NCBI RefSeq assembly: GCF_901709675.1
Contig: NC_051087.1
Coordinates: forward strand, 4,545,001 to 4,609,000
Reading direction: 5' to 3'
Length of the DNA stretch: 64,000 nt
Origin: Syngnathus acus
Lineage: Eukaryota > Chordata > Actinopteri > Syngnathiformes > Syngnathidae
Below, in pieces: positions 22,001 through 32,618 of this stretch. Position 1 is the stretch's first letter. Each line of letters begins with the position of its first letter. The position numbers and the translations under genes are program-made. The notes beneath the pieces were generated by a model. It was not told the origin of the DNA. It searched no databases and saw only the letters and a program-made list of their open reading frames with translations.

Positions 22001-25000
22001 TTTTTTTTTTACCTTCGATGATTCGTTGCTGCTGTTGTTTTATCTCGCCAAATGTCAACCCCCTGGTTTCGTCCGATTCATTAATGAGCCACGGGTTGGT
22101 GGAGACTCCGTCGCTTGCTCCTGCGCCTCCGGCCAATAAGGTGGACCTTGAGCATAAAATTATAATCATCATACAATAATTCTTGTTTTTGTGTTTAGTT
22201 GCTTGAATTTCTACATTTGGGAAGAGCAAATAATAGCATTTGATATACATATGACTTACATGGCTCCTTAACGGAAAGTATGGCCATGTAGTATCGGTGT
22301 GTAGTATCGGAGAATTTTATTAGTATTGAGGTTAGAAAGGTTAGAAAAAGGAGAAAGACGGCAGAAAACATGACAGCATCTTTTTACTCATTTGGATGGG
22401 AAACAAATAATAACCGCAAGTGCTGTGCGCTGGTGGTTTTCAAGCTATTCTTCCGCTGATTGGTTAAAGCTGTCGCTGGAACTCTTGTGGCGACAGGTCA
22501 CCCCGTGTGAGATTGAGTCCAACCCAGTCTGCTCGAACCGAGCCACATGCGAGCAAATCCACGAGCCAGGAAATACCATGAGAAAACGGATGGTTTTACA
22601 ATTTTTACTTTCAAAACTGGTCACGGGCCACACATGACGTTTATCACGTTTCGTAACGCGATAATTATTTCAAGCCGCTTCTGATGCGGTCGCCAACCCA
22701 GAGCCGGTCTAAGCTCTCTGACATGTTTGATTACTATGAGACCGAGTGCAGGCCCCGCCACTCCGTCCCTCGCAAGTGCTCGGTGTGTGAAGATCCAATT
22801 AGCCGGTCAGCGGGATGCTCAAAAGCCAGTCAGGCAGATCTCTTGGAGGAAGAGACTGCCGCCACCAAAGCCGGAGCACCCACCACTTGACTGAGCGACT
22901 CGGACAGCAGAGACTTAACTAATTATAATTATTTCCAGTGCAAGCAAACATAAAGGAAAGGTGAGTGAATAATTGAGGAAAGGCCACGAGGTGAAGCCAG
23001 CCTTCAAATGTCGGCGCCACATCCTTCTTTTGCTCAGTCTGAAATGGAGAAGGCCGATTGTATTGTCTCAGGGAGAGATTAAAAACACCTCAGCGACCTC
23101 CCCCATCGCCTAATACCCCAAAATCTTTGGAGAAAAGGTGTCTTAGATTAGCCAAGCGTGGCCATTCCCAGCAACCCCCCCCGTCTAACGTTCTGACCTC
23201 AGAGACCACACAACGGGAACCACAAATTCAAATGACCTCACCACACATCACGTTAAAATTTCAATCTCACTGAGCAAACTGAAAAGCACATAACCACATG
23301 ATTAGAGGGAATTTATTTGTGATTTGATTTGTCTTTCTCAAGGTCTTTTAAGTAATTGGGTGTGTGGTCTGTCAGAAGATAAAAGTCGCCGGCATGCACG
23401 ATTAAGCACCTCCAAAATTAAAGCTTGAGAGATTTTGGAGAAGTTCAACTTTAGGTTTATTGCTCGCGGTATGTTTTGGCCTGACTTTTATAACTTTTGA
23501 ATCAGATTCATTCACTTGCATTTATTTCTATAAAACCATTATAAATAAGTGGACCAGCATTCCAGAATGTATTTCGCCTCAACTGTATGAAGAGTTACTT
23601 TAAAGAAAACCCATATTGAGTGATTAGCATTAAGTGTAAATTATAAAATACAAATTATAAATACACAGACATAAACAAACACTGGTCAGGAGGAAGTGAA
23701 TCAAATGACGCCTCAACTGAATGATTCACATTTGCATATTCCAAGTGTGGAATAAGCCATCAAAAACCTGAAAATCCATTCATAAAAATGAATTAATGGG
23801 AGACAGGGAGACTATTTTTTTTCCAAAGGATAGCACAGCAAGTGGTGCTGGGACACGGGTCAAACCCGAGTTCACATTGTGCACAGACTTGCAGAACGTT
23901 AGTGACCAGTGACAAGATCATCAAAGCCCAGCTCAGAGCCTTTGACCCTTCTGGTCAAGGACATGGGCAAGAGAATGAGGAGTCATTATTTTTAATTGGA
24001 CGCCCAACACCAATGTTCATCATTGGTGTCTTCCGACGCGTTGGGCCACAGAAGCTTCATGGACTGACATTTATTTTGACTCAATGACTGACAGTGACCA
24101 AGAGAAACATTGCGTGTAACATGTCCCTCTACACTTGGAATACACAAGGCCTGTTTCGGGATTCATTTCTATTGTTGAAGCACAATTTAAAAGCAGCGTC
24201 TGATTTTTATTCGTTCAGGGCTCAGCTTAGGTAGATTATACATCTTATTTCATACTTCACAAATGCAATATTCACCAGACTTCAATTTTTTAAATTAGTG
24301 AGTTTGTACAGAACATATAATATTAATGATTTTTTTTACTTGACTCCCACTTTAATTCCGAAAAGTTACTGCCAGCCACGAGTAGCACCCGGTGTTAAAA
24401 AATGTCCTTGTTTGCCTTATTTGAAAGATTGATAAATTGCTTAAAACTATTTCACATACCTGGATGGAGCTGGTTCTGTGATATCGCCTTTAAAAGTGGC
24501 ATTGAGCTGCTTCTCCCTAGTCAGCAGGTCGTCAATGAGATTTTGCCGCCTGTCCGCTTCTGATTGCATTCTGATGGCATCACATTAAGGTCATATAAAT
24601 TTAGGGGCTTACATTTTCTAAATCATACAATGCAAAAAAAATAGTAATCTGTCAGATCAAAATAATTATTTGAAGGTTATCAAATGAAACTATCTTTGTT
24701 AAACCCTTTTATTAAATATCTATATCTATACTATATCTGACTTTTTAGGCGTGTAACAAGCCAGCTTTTTTTTTTAAAGCTATCTGCTGCCCTCTGCTGC
24801 CCAACTAATGTCCCTACGAATTTGCAACCTAGCCTGCCTCCTCTTATTCACCACTTCAATTTAAAGAAAAAGATACATTCGCCGCGACGAAGAATCCCTC
24901 AGCACACTATCTTTAAGCTGGCAAATATTTTGTTTGAGCTTTTGAAGTGATGCCCGTAGTGCCATGTTGACCTAAAAAGAAAAAAAAAAAGCAGAGATGA

Positions 25001-25596
25001 CAGTGGAAAATTTGAAAACCACAGCACCGTATTGATTTAACGATGGAAAAATGTTCTCACCTTGGCTGGGTTGCCCCCTGTTCTTTGCTCTCTGTTACGT
25101 TCCTGGATTTTTTCAGCAATTTCTTGTGCCAGCCGACAAGTGGCATCGTAATTTTGTAACCTGGACAGAAAGGTGACAGGAAAGGAACGTCTGAGTTTGA
25201 CAACTGAAGACCTCCATTTTGTTTTAATGTCGAAACGAATTGACTTGGTCAATATGTGTTTTGACCAACGTCTTGTAACGCCACTTGACGGTCATGTGAC
25301 ACATTGAGTTCGCGCGTTACTTTCAATCGCATTCCTTTAACGTTTGAACAGTCAACCGTGTCATTTATAGATGTAACCGAGTGGTTTTGTGTTATACCAT
25401 AAGGTTTCAGACATAAAGACAAAAAAATATATACATGTAGTTGAGTTAACACGAAGTTAAAATAGGTAAGCTCCACTATAACGTGAAAGCAAAATCTTGA
25501 CGACATTAGAATTGAGGTTTAAACAAAGGAATATTGGAAATAACACAATCCAGTCATTATTATTAAAGTCATTATTTACCAGGTATCCTGAGACAT
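9965..25596 (-). CDS. stx8: syntaxin-8, complete, eight coding exons
   Basis: Tail-anchored Qc-SNARE of early and late endosomes, acting in homotypic fusion with syntaxin-7, Vti1b and VAMP8 (family knowledge). Exons in transcript order: 25596-25580, 25160-25061, 24971-24877, 24570-24460, 22146-22013, 21268-21176, 13540-13439, 10029-9965. All junctions are GT-AG and the phases agree, giving 238 aa (human 236). The start is MSQDTWLQNYDATC with Trp6 split across the first intron. The N-terminal helices carry RLAQEIAEKIQERN and ADRRQNLIDDLLTREKQL. The SNARE motif spans about residues 154-216, with the probable zero-layer Gln182 in NELDEQNEIIDD and the basic juxtamembrane KKSASC. Residues 219-236 are the membrane anchor (MLVVIVLLLIAIVVVAVW), followed by only PV. 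Introns reach 7.6 kb. The gene is convergent with ntn1. Confidence 0.95.
10030..13438 (-). other. stx8 intron 7
   Basis: No exon recognised. Ordinary mixed-composition sequence with short chance open frames on both strands (for example about 12418-12914) that lack domains or splice context. Confidence 0.6.
14138..14165. repeat. (CA)14 microsatellite
   Basis: Uninterrupted CA dinucleotides inside an stx8 intron. Confidence 0.95.
15660..15700. mobile_element. fragment of the common fish repeat (internal core)
   Basis: AGGTGTGCACACTTATGCAA then CCACC, in stx8 intron 6. It is the copy with the best-preserved palindromic GTGCAC core. Confidence 0.5.
17625..17815. repeat. AT-rich low-complexity block
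   Basis: About 190 bp of mixed TAT/ATT repeats with almost no G or C, in stx8 intron 6. It gives hydrophobic spurious open frames (Ile/Leu/Tyr-rich), which should not be read as protein. Confidence 0.85.
18545..18559. repeat. G15 homopolymer
   Basis: Fifteen consecutive G residues on the + strand inside an stx8 intron (C-run in the transcript). Confidence 0.9.
22147..24459 (-). other. stx8 intron 4
   Basis: 2.3 kb between exons 4 and 5. An open frame at 22684-22890 (+) has several cysteines but no match I recognise. Otherwise nothing supported. Confidence 0.55.
25580..25596 (-). CDS. stx8: stx8 first coding exon (17 nt)
   Basis: ATGTCTCAGGATACCTG followed by GTAAATAATG. It encodes MSQDT plus two bases of a Trp codon that the next exon completes with G. 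The result aligns with the human N-terminus (M-x-x-D-P-W pattern). It is too short for ORF-based detection; the choice rests on phase, donor and the conserved Asp and Trp. Confidence 0.8.
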
Positions 25597-25665
25597 TGTT
25601 TGAGAAAGGGAAAATAGGTTTGAAGATGAAAATCCAGAGTACTGCAATTATCTGCTGCTTAAAAA

Positions 25666-25690
25666 CGCTTCCTGTTTGAGTGTGACGTCA
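25666..25690 (-). promoter_or_regulatory. stx8: probable stx8 promoter: ETS site plus CRE
   Basis: On the stx8 strand, a full palindromic CRE (TGACGTCA, 25683-25690) stands about 90 bp before the ATG and an ETS-type core (ACAGGAAGCG, 25666-25675) about 70 bp before it. ETS and CRE sites close to the start are typical of TATA-less housekeeping promoters. Function is inferred from motif and position. Confidence 0.45.
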
Positions 25691-26909
25691 CTACAGTGCT
25701 CAATATGGGACAATCTTTATGTCAGCGCTTTGCGTAGAATATTTTCTTGATATTATAATATTGCTTTATTGAACAGCTAATAAAGTTGATACTTACACCA
25801 AAAACAGCCGGTTTTTATTTTCAAAAAAATATACATAAAATCTATAAGGCTGCCACGCAAGGTTGTTTGACCTCAAATAAACTTTTATCAAATTTGTATC
25901 TTCTTTATTTGCAGTCTGCACGCAACCCTCGGTCAGCAGGATATAACATGAATTGTCATGGAAAGGTCATATATTTTTGTGTATTATGCCTTTAAATGAG
26001 TTTCGAGATTTAGTATTGGACTTTTTAATTAATTTATAATGCAAATAAAAAGTTTATATTATTTATTCTTTTCTGTTAATTTAAGTGATTCTTGTATGAA
26101 CATTTTATAACCATCTAGCGCTTAAATATTCACCTGCGTTGTTTAATAATTTGTTGTTTTGACCATCCGTGTTGTAACCCACATGTTAGATAAGCACTAA
26201 AATGTGTCATGACCAAACATTGCTTGTGTTTGGATCAAAACATACGTGTTGTGTTGAATAATAACATTTTGGGGATTTCTTGGAATATTCCAAGTTGGTA
26301 TTTTGATCCTGGACAAGTTCAGGGAAGGAGCAGTACCTGCCAGCCATTCTGACTGACCTCATTTAGGATATTTCTAAACAGGTTAAAGACGGGTAAATCG
26401 AATCTATTCAAAACAGTTTTAATATGGCTGCAAATGTAAAAATTGCCCCAAATCAGAAGTATGCATTACAATATAATACAATATCATACAATATTTTTTT
26501 AAATTGTTGCAATTAATTAATAATATTTTAAAATAATGTAATGTAAGTAATATTATTAATCCTTTTTATTAACTATTTATTCATCTGGATATAATTTGCA
26601 ATTCAGTTATAATAATTTTCACTCTGTGGGTGCTGTTTTTATTGCTGACTACCTTCCTCTGAGAAGTAGACACATGACGTTGCTCTATTCAAAGAAAGCG
26701 AGCGCAACCCTTCCCTCTCAAAGCGATCAGTCACCACAAACAAGCCTCGCCTCAACGCATGCACCCTCACCAACAAGCTAATATAAGTTCCTGCATCCCC
26801 AAACGTGAAGCACGTCCCACTCATCGGATTCAATTCCTTGGAAGACTTCTTGGATCTCGAGAACTGCGTCATTCTGCAGTTTTGGAAGGATCAATTCGAC
26901 CTGAGGACA
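25691..26909. other. divergent intergenic region between stx8 and the TBC/TLDc gene
   Basis: About 1.2 kb, AT-rich near 26460-26600. The two flanking genes point away from each other. No gene is recognised. The 5'UTR of the TBC/TLDc gene probably lies in the right-hand part, since the frame of its first exon stays open back to 26805. Confidence 0.5.
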
Positions 26910-29900
26910 ATGACGGGAGGCAGAAGCAGACAGAGGTCTCACTCCTATTATAACCCTGAGGACAGCAAGACCTATGGAGTACAGACACAGACTAAGGACA
27001 CCTATCAGAGACCTCGTTCAAGGTAGGAGTTCTCTTCTGGAGTCGATGGAATGCTTGTGACATAACGCTGAAAAGATTCTTCAACAACTGTTGGTGAATC
27101 AATTCATAATAAAACCAGAGGGTGTAGTCCAGAACCACGCTAAATTAGCTAATGCGTGATGGTGCTTTCCAGGTCTTTTTACAGCTATGAAACATCAGAA
27201 CATGAACCCGACAATGATTTGGGTCATCTAACCGTGTCCATTCCACTTAAGCAAAAGTCCAACGCTCCACCTCAGACTCCTGTGAACAAAAATGAAAAGT
27301 CCAAGTCCAAACTGAACCAGTATTCACTTCCCATAGATCTTAACGGTAAGTGCATCTTGGATGTTTCAGACTTCTCACCCTTTCCTCCCTCAAATAAAAT
27401 GTTGTGTTCAGGCAACAGAGGCAATCCTAATTGTGTGTCCATGATGACCATATCTGAGTCGGACAACTGGGAGATCAGCTCCAGCTCTGGTATGAAATAC
27501 GGTCAATTTGTGGACTGGGAGAAGATCGATCCGGAAGCTTTCGAGCGATACCAGCAGATATTGGCGAGCGAGCACCAAAGACTGAAAACCATGGGAAGAG
27601 AAGGCTTCTGGGCTATGCCTCATACATTGAGGGCAAAAGCTTACTCCCACATCATCCACGGCATCCATTCCAGGTCAGCGCTCCTTAAAGTCAAAACGGG
27701 AAAACTGAAAGATACTGCTGTAAAACCGAAAAGTACCGTCGACACTCGTGAGATTCGGCCGCGATCAAGAACAAAACAAACGGCTTCAATAAAAGTTTCA
27801 TACTGGATATTGTCACCTGTACTGTAGGTGTGTCAATCCAGAAAGAGATTTGTACTATGAACTAAGCAGGAAGCTCTTTGGAGAACAAAACCTTAGCAGC
27901 CACCCAATTCCCGAATACATGGAAGCAGGAGAAATACCAAGGTACAATGATTAGATTTTTGGAAACAACCGTTTTGATAAATGGAAACAATTCAAATGTA
28001 AACAAGATCCTCTCTGATCTTCATCCAGGTATTGTCTCAATAAGGTGGGACTGAATTCAGTCAAGAAGATCCTTCTATGTCTGGGAAAGTACTTCCCAGC
28101 AATGAACTTTTGTCCCATCCTCCCAGCTTTGGTGTCCCTCATTTTGCACTTCAGCCAGGACGAAGCCGAATGTTTCTGCAGCGTTTCCAGGCTGATTTGC
28201 TACAACGACCCCAATAAACGTTACATTGACCAGACCTTTCTCACGTACCGAGCCTCGTGCATGACCTTCGGGGACATCGCCAACAGGTGCTGCCGAGGTA
28301 TCCGCAAGTTGATAGCCAGCTCACACCAGAACCTTTTTGAGTTTTACTCCGACTGGATCATGTGGATCTTTGCTGATCTTCCATTCACATATGCCATTAG
28401 AGTGTTGGATGTCTACCTCCTGGAGGGCTACAAAGTTCTTTACAGGTTTGCGTTGGTTTTAACTACATTCGGAACAAAAAAACAACATAATGTAAATATT
28501 TCATTTGTAGGGTGGCGTTGGCTTTGCTGAGCCTCTACAAAGTGTCCGTGTCGTCCAGAGTAGCAGATGTGGAGGATTTCCGTACAGACATGAAAAGTTT
28601 CGTGCAGAACGTGGCTCGCCACTGCACGGCTGAGAATCTTTTGGAAAGAGCCTTCCTGGTTCCGATTGCCACGAGGAAAGAACTCAACCTCCTCTTCAAA
28701 GCCAACAAGGTATCCCTCATGCTAAAAGGAGTCAGCATCCACCAGAAGAGGTGAGGTAATATCAACAGTTGTTCCTCAATGTCGTAGTTTCACTGTCGGT
28801 ATTTGAATCATGCAGGCAGTCGGTGGATACGGTGGACTTCGACAACTTTAGGTCCAGTGTTGTGACAGGAACAGAGATGAGAGTTGTCTGGGCCTGGATA
28901 CCGGAGCGAGTTGCCCTTTTCAGTCCCATTAAACTTTTCGGTACAACTGAACATGGAGAAAGTCTCGCTTCGTAAGTCAGCATTATTTATGGATGGATGG
29001 ATGGATGGATGGATGGATGGATGGACGCCTAGCTAGCTCTTATGCTTTTGTTTATATGTTATTTCAGATTCTATTATTATGTTGAGGGCCACGAACCTGC
29101 GGTGTTGCTCATCAAAACAGTGGATGAAGAGGTAACATAAGATTCCAACTATAACCAGAATACAGAGAAGATGCTGACTTGGCACCTTGGATAAAATTGG
29201 TTTCTATTTTAAAGGTCTTCGGTGCCTTCATTTCATCAGACATGACAGAGAGGCACAAGTACGACACGGATGAAGTCACGTTTTTCGGAACGTGCGAATG
29301 TTTTGTTTTCACGGTGAGCCACCCCGACCTGGCATCACAATCGTATTGGTATATCCACCAATGTGAAGATATAGTTTTGCTCTTTCAGCTTCGTCCCAGG
29401 ATGGAGCGCTACCAGCGAGCCATGGTCAACATCATGACCAGGAAAGTCTCACCTCAGCAGGCTCACTTCAGCTTTCAGACCGCCTCCGAAGCAACTCTGA
29501 TGTGCCCGGCTGGGACCCCCCAAGACCCCAGCTACTTGACCATCCCTTTCACTGCTCCCTCCCTGGAACCATTTACTACCAAGGAGGCTAAGAGAACCAA
29601 GGAACAAGAGGCTTCCAAGTTTATAGCGGGCAGTGATGAACAGCTCATTATTGGTAGCTCATCTTGATGTTTTTTACAATGTTGCCTTTATTGCTTGTTA
29701 TTTTTGTCTTCTGTGCAAAATAAGCATTCTCTATTGGGTTGAGGTCAAGCTCTTAACATTATTCTTACATTTTTTCAGGTGGGAATGGAGGCCATGCACT
29801 CTTCTTTCAAGAAAACCTGGAGGAGGGCTACACAGAGTCTTGCGACACATTTAAGAGTCCACCACTCTGCAAAGGACATTTCAAAATACAGTCCATGGAA

Positions 29901-29963
29901 GTGTGGGGAATCCAGAACTCAATTTGCTTTTCTCACTGTTTTTCCACCCAGCAGAAAATATAA
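26910..29963 (+). CDS. TBC1D24-like protein (TBC + TLDc domains)
   Basis: TBC1D24-family proteins bind phosphoinositides and act on Rab/ARF6-linked vesicle traffic and oxidative-stress resistance (family knowledge). Exons: 26910-27022, 27173-27345, 27412-27673, 27828-27941, 28029-28445, 28511-28750, 28816-28971, 29068-29131, 29215-29313, 29389-29653, 29779-29963. This gives 695 aa, or 717 if the 66-nt intron 27346-27411 is kept. The TBC domain runs from about residue 157 (GREGFWAMPHTLRAKAY) through LNKVGLNSVKKILLCLGKYF, DEAECFCSVSRLICYNDPNK and DVYLLEGYKVLYR. The TLDc domain runs from about 455 (VWAWIPERVALFSPIKLFG, then FYYYVEGHEPAVLLIK and TFFGTCECFVF) to the C-terminus. About 115 more residues precede the TBC domain than in human TBC1D24; they are Arg/Ser/Tyr-rich. 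The start at 26910 (MTGGRSRQRS) is likely, but an in-frame ATG at 26805 is possible. It could be the tbc1d24 orthologue or a fish paralogue; divergence favours a paralogue. Confidence 0.88.
28989..29025. repeat. (ATGG)9 microsatellite
   Basis: Tandem ATGG inside a 96-bp intron of the TBC1D24-like gene, so the repeat makes up over a third of the intron. Confidence 0.95.
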
Positions 29964-30183
29964 TTTTATAGTGTCTAACCTTTTATATTCACTATGATGT
30001 TTGGTTTACTTTGTTTTTTAAAATATACTATGCTGGTTAAAATGGTTTTACTGTATCTTTGCAATATTACAGCACATGTCCTCAGGGTACTTGGAAAACC
30101 ACACACAGCAGGCTAAGGTGGGGCGGTCAGCTGGTCAGCTACTGTATGTGGACAAACAATCGAACGTGCAGTTTGGAATGTGG

Positions 30184-30184
<1 letters not shown>

Positions 30185-30249
<65 letters not shown>
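30185..30249. repeat. (TG)n microsatellite, probably in 3'UTR
   Basis: About 32 TG units with one CA interruption at 30219-30220. It falls between the stop of the TBC1D24-like gene (29963) and a candidate ATTAAA poly(A) signal (30288-30293), so it is probably transcribed as a UG repeat. Confidence 0.9.
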
Positions 30250-30252
<3 letters not shown>

Positions 30253-30287
30253 CACGTAAATGGCCTTTAACCTCATTGTTGGACATA

Positions 30288-30293
30288 ATTAAA
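30288..30293 (+). terminator. candidate poly(A) signal of the TBC1D24-like gene
   Basis: ATTAAA about 325 bp after the stop codon, followed by T-rich sequence. It is the best signal before the next gene. Confidence 0.4.
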
Positions 30294-30300
30294 GTTGTTT

Positions 30301-31317
30301 ATACCACACATAATATATACTGGTTGTAATTATTCCACTACAGCAACTCTCCCAGCAATACTTTACCTTCCATCACCATTTTTGTTTACATTCATTCCTA
30401 TGACATTGATTGCAAATTCAAAATTGAGAACTTTAAAATGTTAAAAAAAAAAAAGTTCAGGCTCGAGGAGTGTGAAAGGTTTGGTGAATTTTTGTCCATT
30501 TTAGGAACTGATAAATTATGAAAAAACAAAACACACAATAATAATAATAATAATAATAATAAAGCGATAGGACCCTTGCAGCAGTCATTGTTTGGGCCCT
30601 AATTATTTGTGTTAATGTTCAAAAAACGCTATGTTTTTATATTATTTTCAAAGACTCACTTACTTGCTTAAGCCTTGTGGGGGCAGCAACGCGCTAAACG
30701 TACTTGGTCTGCCACAAATCAAGACGAAGAAGAAGTTTAGCAAAGGCAGCGTCGGCCTCTTCCACTTTTAACCAAGCCCCGGTTTATAATGTGGTAACCT
30801 GTTAATTACCGCATTAAAAGAAAGGTAAGTCATCTTTTGTTTTTGTTTCTGCGGCGTTCTCAATGTATAGCAAGCGTGATGTTAGCTTGCTCGTTTATTT
30901 ATTTGAACGCAGCTAATGCTAACAACATTGCCCGTGTGTTCCATAGCGCTTTTGCATACAAAAGGACAGACTCCGCACATATTCTAATTTCTAATTCTCA
31001 TACGACGGCTAACGTCAGATTACAGGCGTTGGCATGTAAATATGTATATATCGATTACTAAACATTTGTTGTGCTTTTATGTTGGCAGTTGGCAAAAAAA
31101 AAAAAAATGTCGACGTTTTAACTTGCATTGACGTTGTATTACTAACGTGTCCTTGTAATGGCTGAACCATTAATCAAACGGCTGCATACTGTCAAGAGAG
31201 ACGAGCTTTGCGAGTTTATTAAACATCTAATAGTCGCTTGGGTTTATTAATTTTTTGTTTTGGGCCCTTATGGGTTTTTTTTGTTGATGTTTTTGGGTGT
31301 ATTGCAAGATCTCAGCG
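30301..31317 (+). other. promoter region, 5' non-coding exon and first intron of the zinc-finger gene
   Basis: A strong donor (AAAG before GTAAGT at 30825) with no open frame upstream suggests a 5' non-coding exon in about 30700-30824. Possible acceptors end at 31308 or 31315, just before the ATG. The transcription start is not determined. Confidence 0.4.
30538..30563. repeat. (ATA)n microsatellite
   Basis: About eight trinucleotide units between the TBC1D24-like and zinc-finger genes. Confidence 0.9.
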
Positions 31318-32618
31318 ATGGAGAACGACAGTTCATCTGTGACAGATCACTCTTCAGATGAAAGTAAGTATTGATGCCTCTTTGTGGTTTTGAAATGAAT
31401 GTGGCTTTGTAAAAGTCACATGACCAAACCCGGTAAACGGGTGACCCTTTGTCCGCTTTGTGAATTTCATTTCATTTGATTCTTTGATGCTCTTGGTCAC
31501 CAGGTACCAAAGCCTTCGACATTGAGTACATCGTCGAGTCCGATCTCGCCAATGACTCTGAGTCGGAGGATGGCAAAAAGCCCAAGAAAAAGCAACGCAA
31601 GAGCCACGCTTGCACCGTTTGCAACAAAATATTTGACAGACTTTCCAAGCTCACCAGGCACCTATCCGTACACACCAGGCCCAGGACCTTAAAGACTCGC
31701 TATCAGTGCGTGCATTGCGAGAAGACTTTCACAGAAGAAGAGAAGCTGTTACGTCACCAAGATACCCACAACCGGACAAGGGAGCACCCGTGCCCTGACT
31801 GCAGCAAAGTCTTCAACAAGCCCTCCAGGTTAGAGCGCCATCGACGCATCCACGCCAGGAAACCAAAGGTGCCCCACCAGTGCTCCTTCTGCTCCAAGAC
31901 CTTCGATAAACTCTACCGGCGCATCCGCCACGAGCGAATGCACACGGGCGAGAGGCCTTTCACCTGCTCCTTCTGCGGGAAGGGATTCTCCGAGATGGGT
32001 CACTGCAAAGCCCACGAAAAGATCCACCAGGACAATCCGGAGAAACCTCACCGCTGCCCCCACTGCGACATGTCCTTCTTCAAGGCCTCGGAACTGGGCC
32101 GGCACCAGCGCTCGCACACCGGCGAGAAGCCGTTTCAGTGCAACGAGTGCGACAGCACCTTCGCCCGCTCCGAGAGCTTGAAGAGACACAAGAGGAGCCA
32201 CACGGGAGAGCGGCCCTACGTCTGCTTGACTTGCGCCAAGGGGTTTTACTCCCGTCAGGATTTAAACATCCACTTGCTGATCCACTCGGGGGAGAAGCCT
32301 CACCTTTGCCCCGTGTGCGGCAAAGGCTTCTCGCAGCTGGGCAACATGAAGGAGCACGAGAAGAACGTCCACGTCCGGTCCGAGAAGTACGCCTGCAACG
32401 AGTGCGGGGCCACCTTCACCCGTTATAAATCTCTGAACCTGCACCAGCGGGTGCACACCGGGGAGAAGCCGTACCTTTGCCTTCCGTGCGGGCGTAGCTT
32501 CTCTTGGAGTCACTGCCTGAGCAGACACCGCCGAACTCACGCTCACAAGCAGATGTTGATGGATGCGGCCAAAGAACTTCAAGCTTTCCCAGAGCCTGCC
32601 GAGGAACAGTGCACTTGA
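31318..32618 (+). CDS. C2H2 zinc-finger protein with 11 fingers
   Basis: Probable nuclear DNA-binding regulator. Coding exons are 31318-31363 and 31504-32618, joined in phase (Ser codon split), giving 386 aa. Residues 1-39 are acidic and Ser/Asp-rich. A basic stretch KKPKKKQRK at about 40-48 is a likely nuclear localisation signal. Eleven C2H2 fingers follow from about residue 50, beginning CTVCNKIFDRLSKLTRH; the last is CLPCGRSFSWSHCLSRH. Canonical TGEKP/TGERP linkers join fingers 4-5, 6-7, 7-8 and 10-11; finger 8-9 has SGEKP, while 1-4 use non-standard linkers. No KRAB, SCAN, BTB or ZAD domain is visible. A 5' non-coding exon probably ends at 30824 (AAAG before GTAAGT). I do not recognise an orthologue. 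Confidence 0.92.

Noticed and set aside
22684-22890. 68-aa Cys-containing open frame in an stx8 intron
   Set aside because: The spacing of cysteines suggested a small zinc-binding protein, but there is no paired motif, no splice context and no promoter signal.
30059-30270. Cys/Val-rich open frames at the TG repeat
   Set aside because: They are translations of the (TG)n microsatellite.
31830-32582. Minus-strand open frames across the zinc-finger exon
   Set aside because: They are Ala/Leu/Val-rich shadows produced by the repetitive codon pattern of the C2H2 array.
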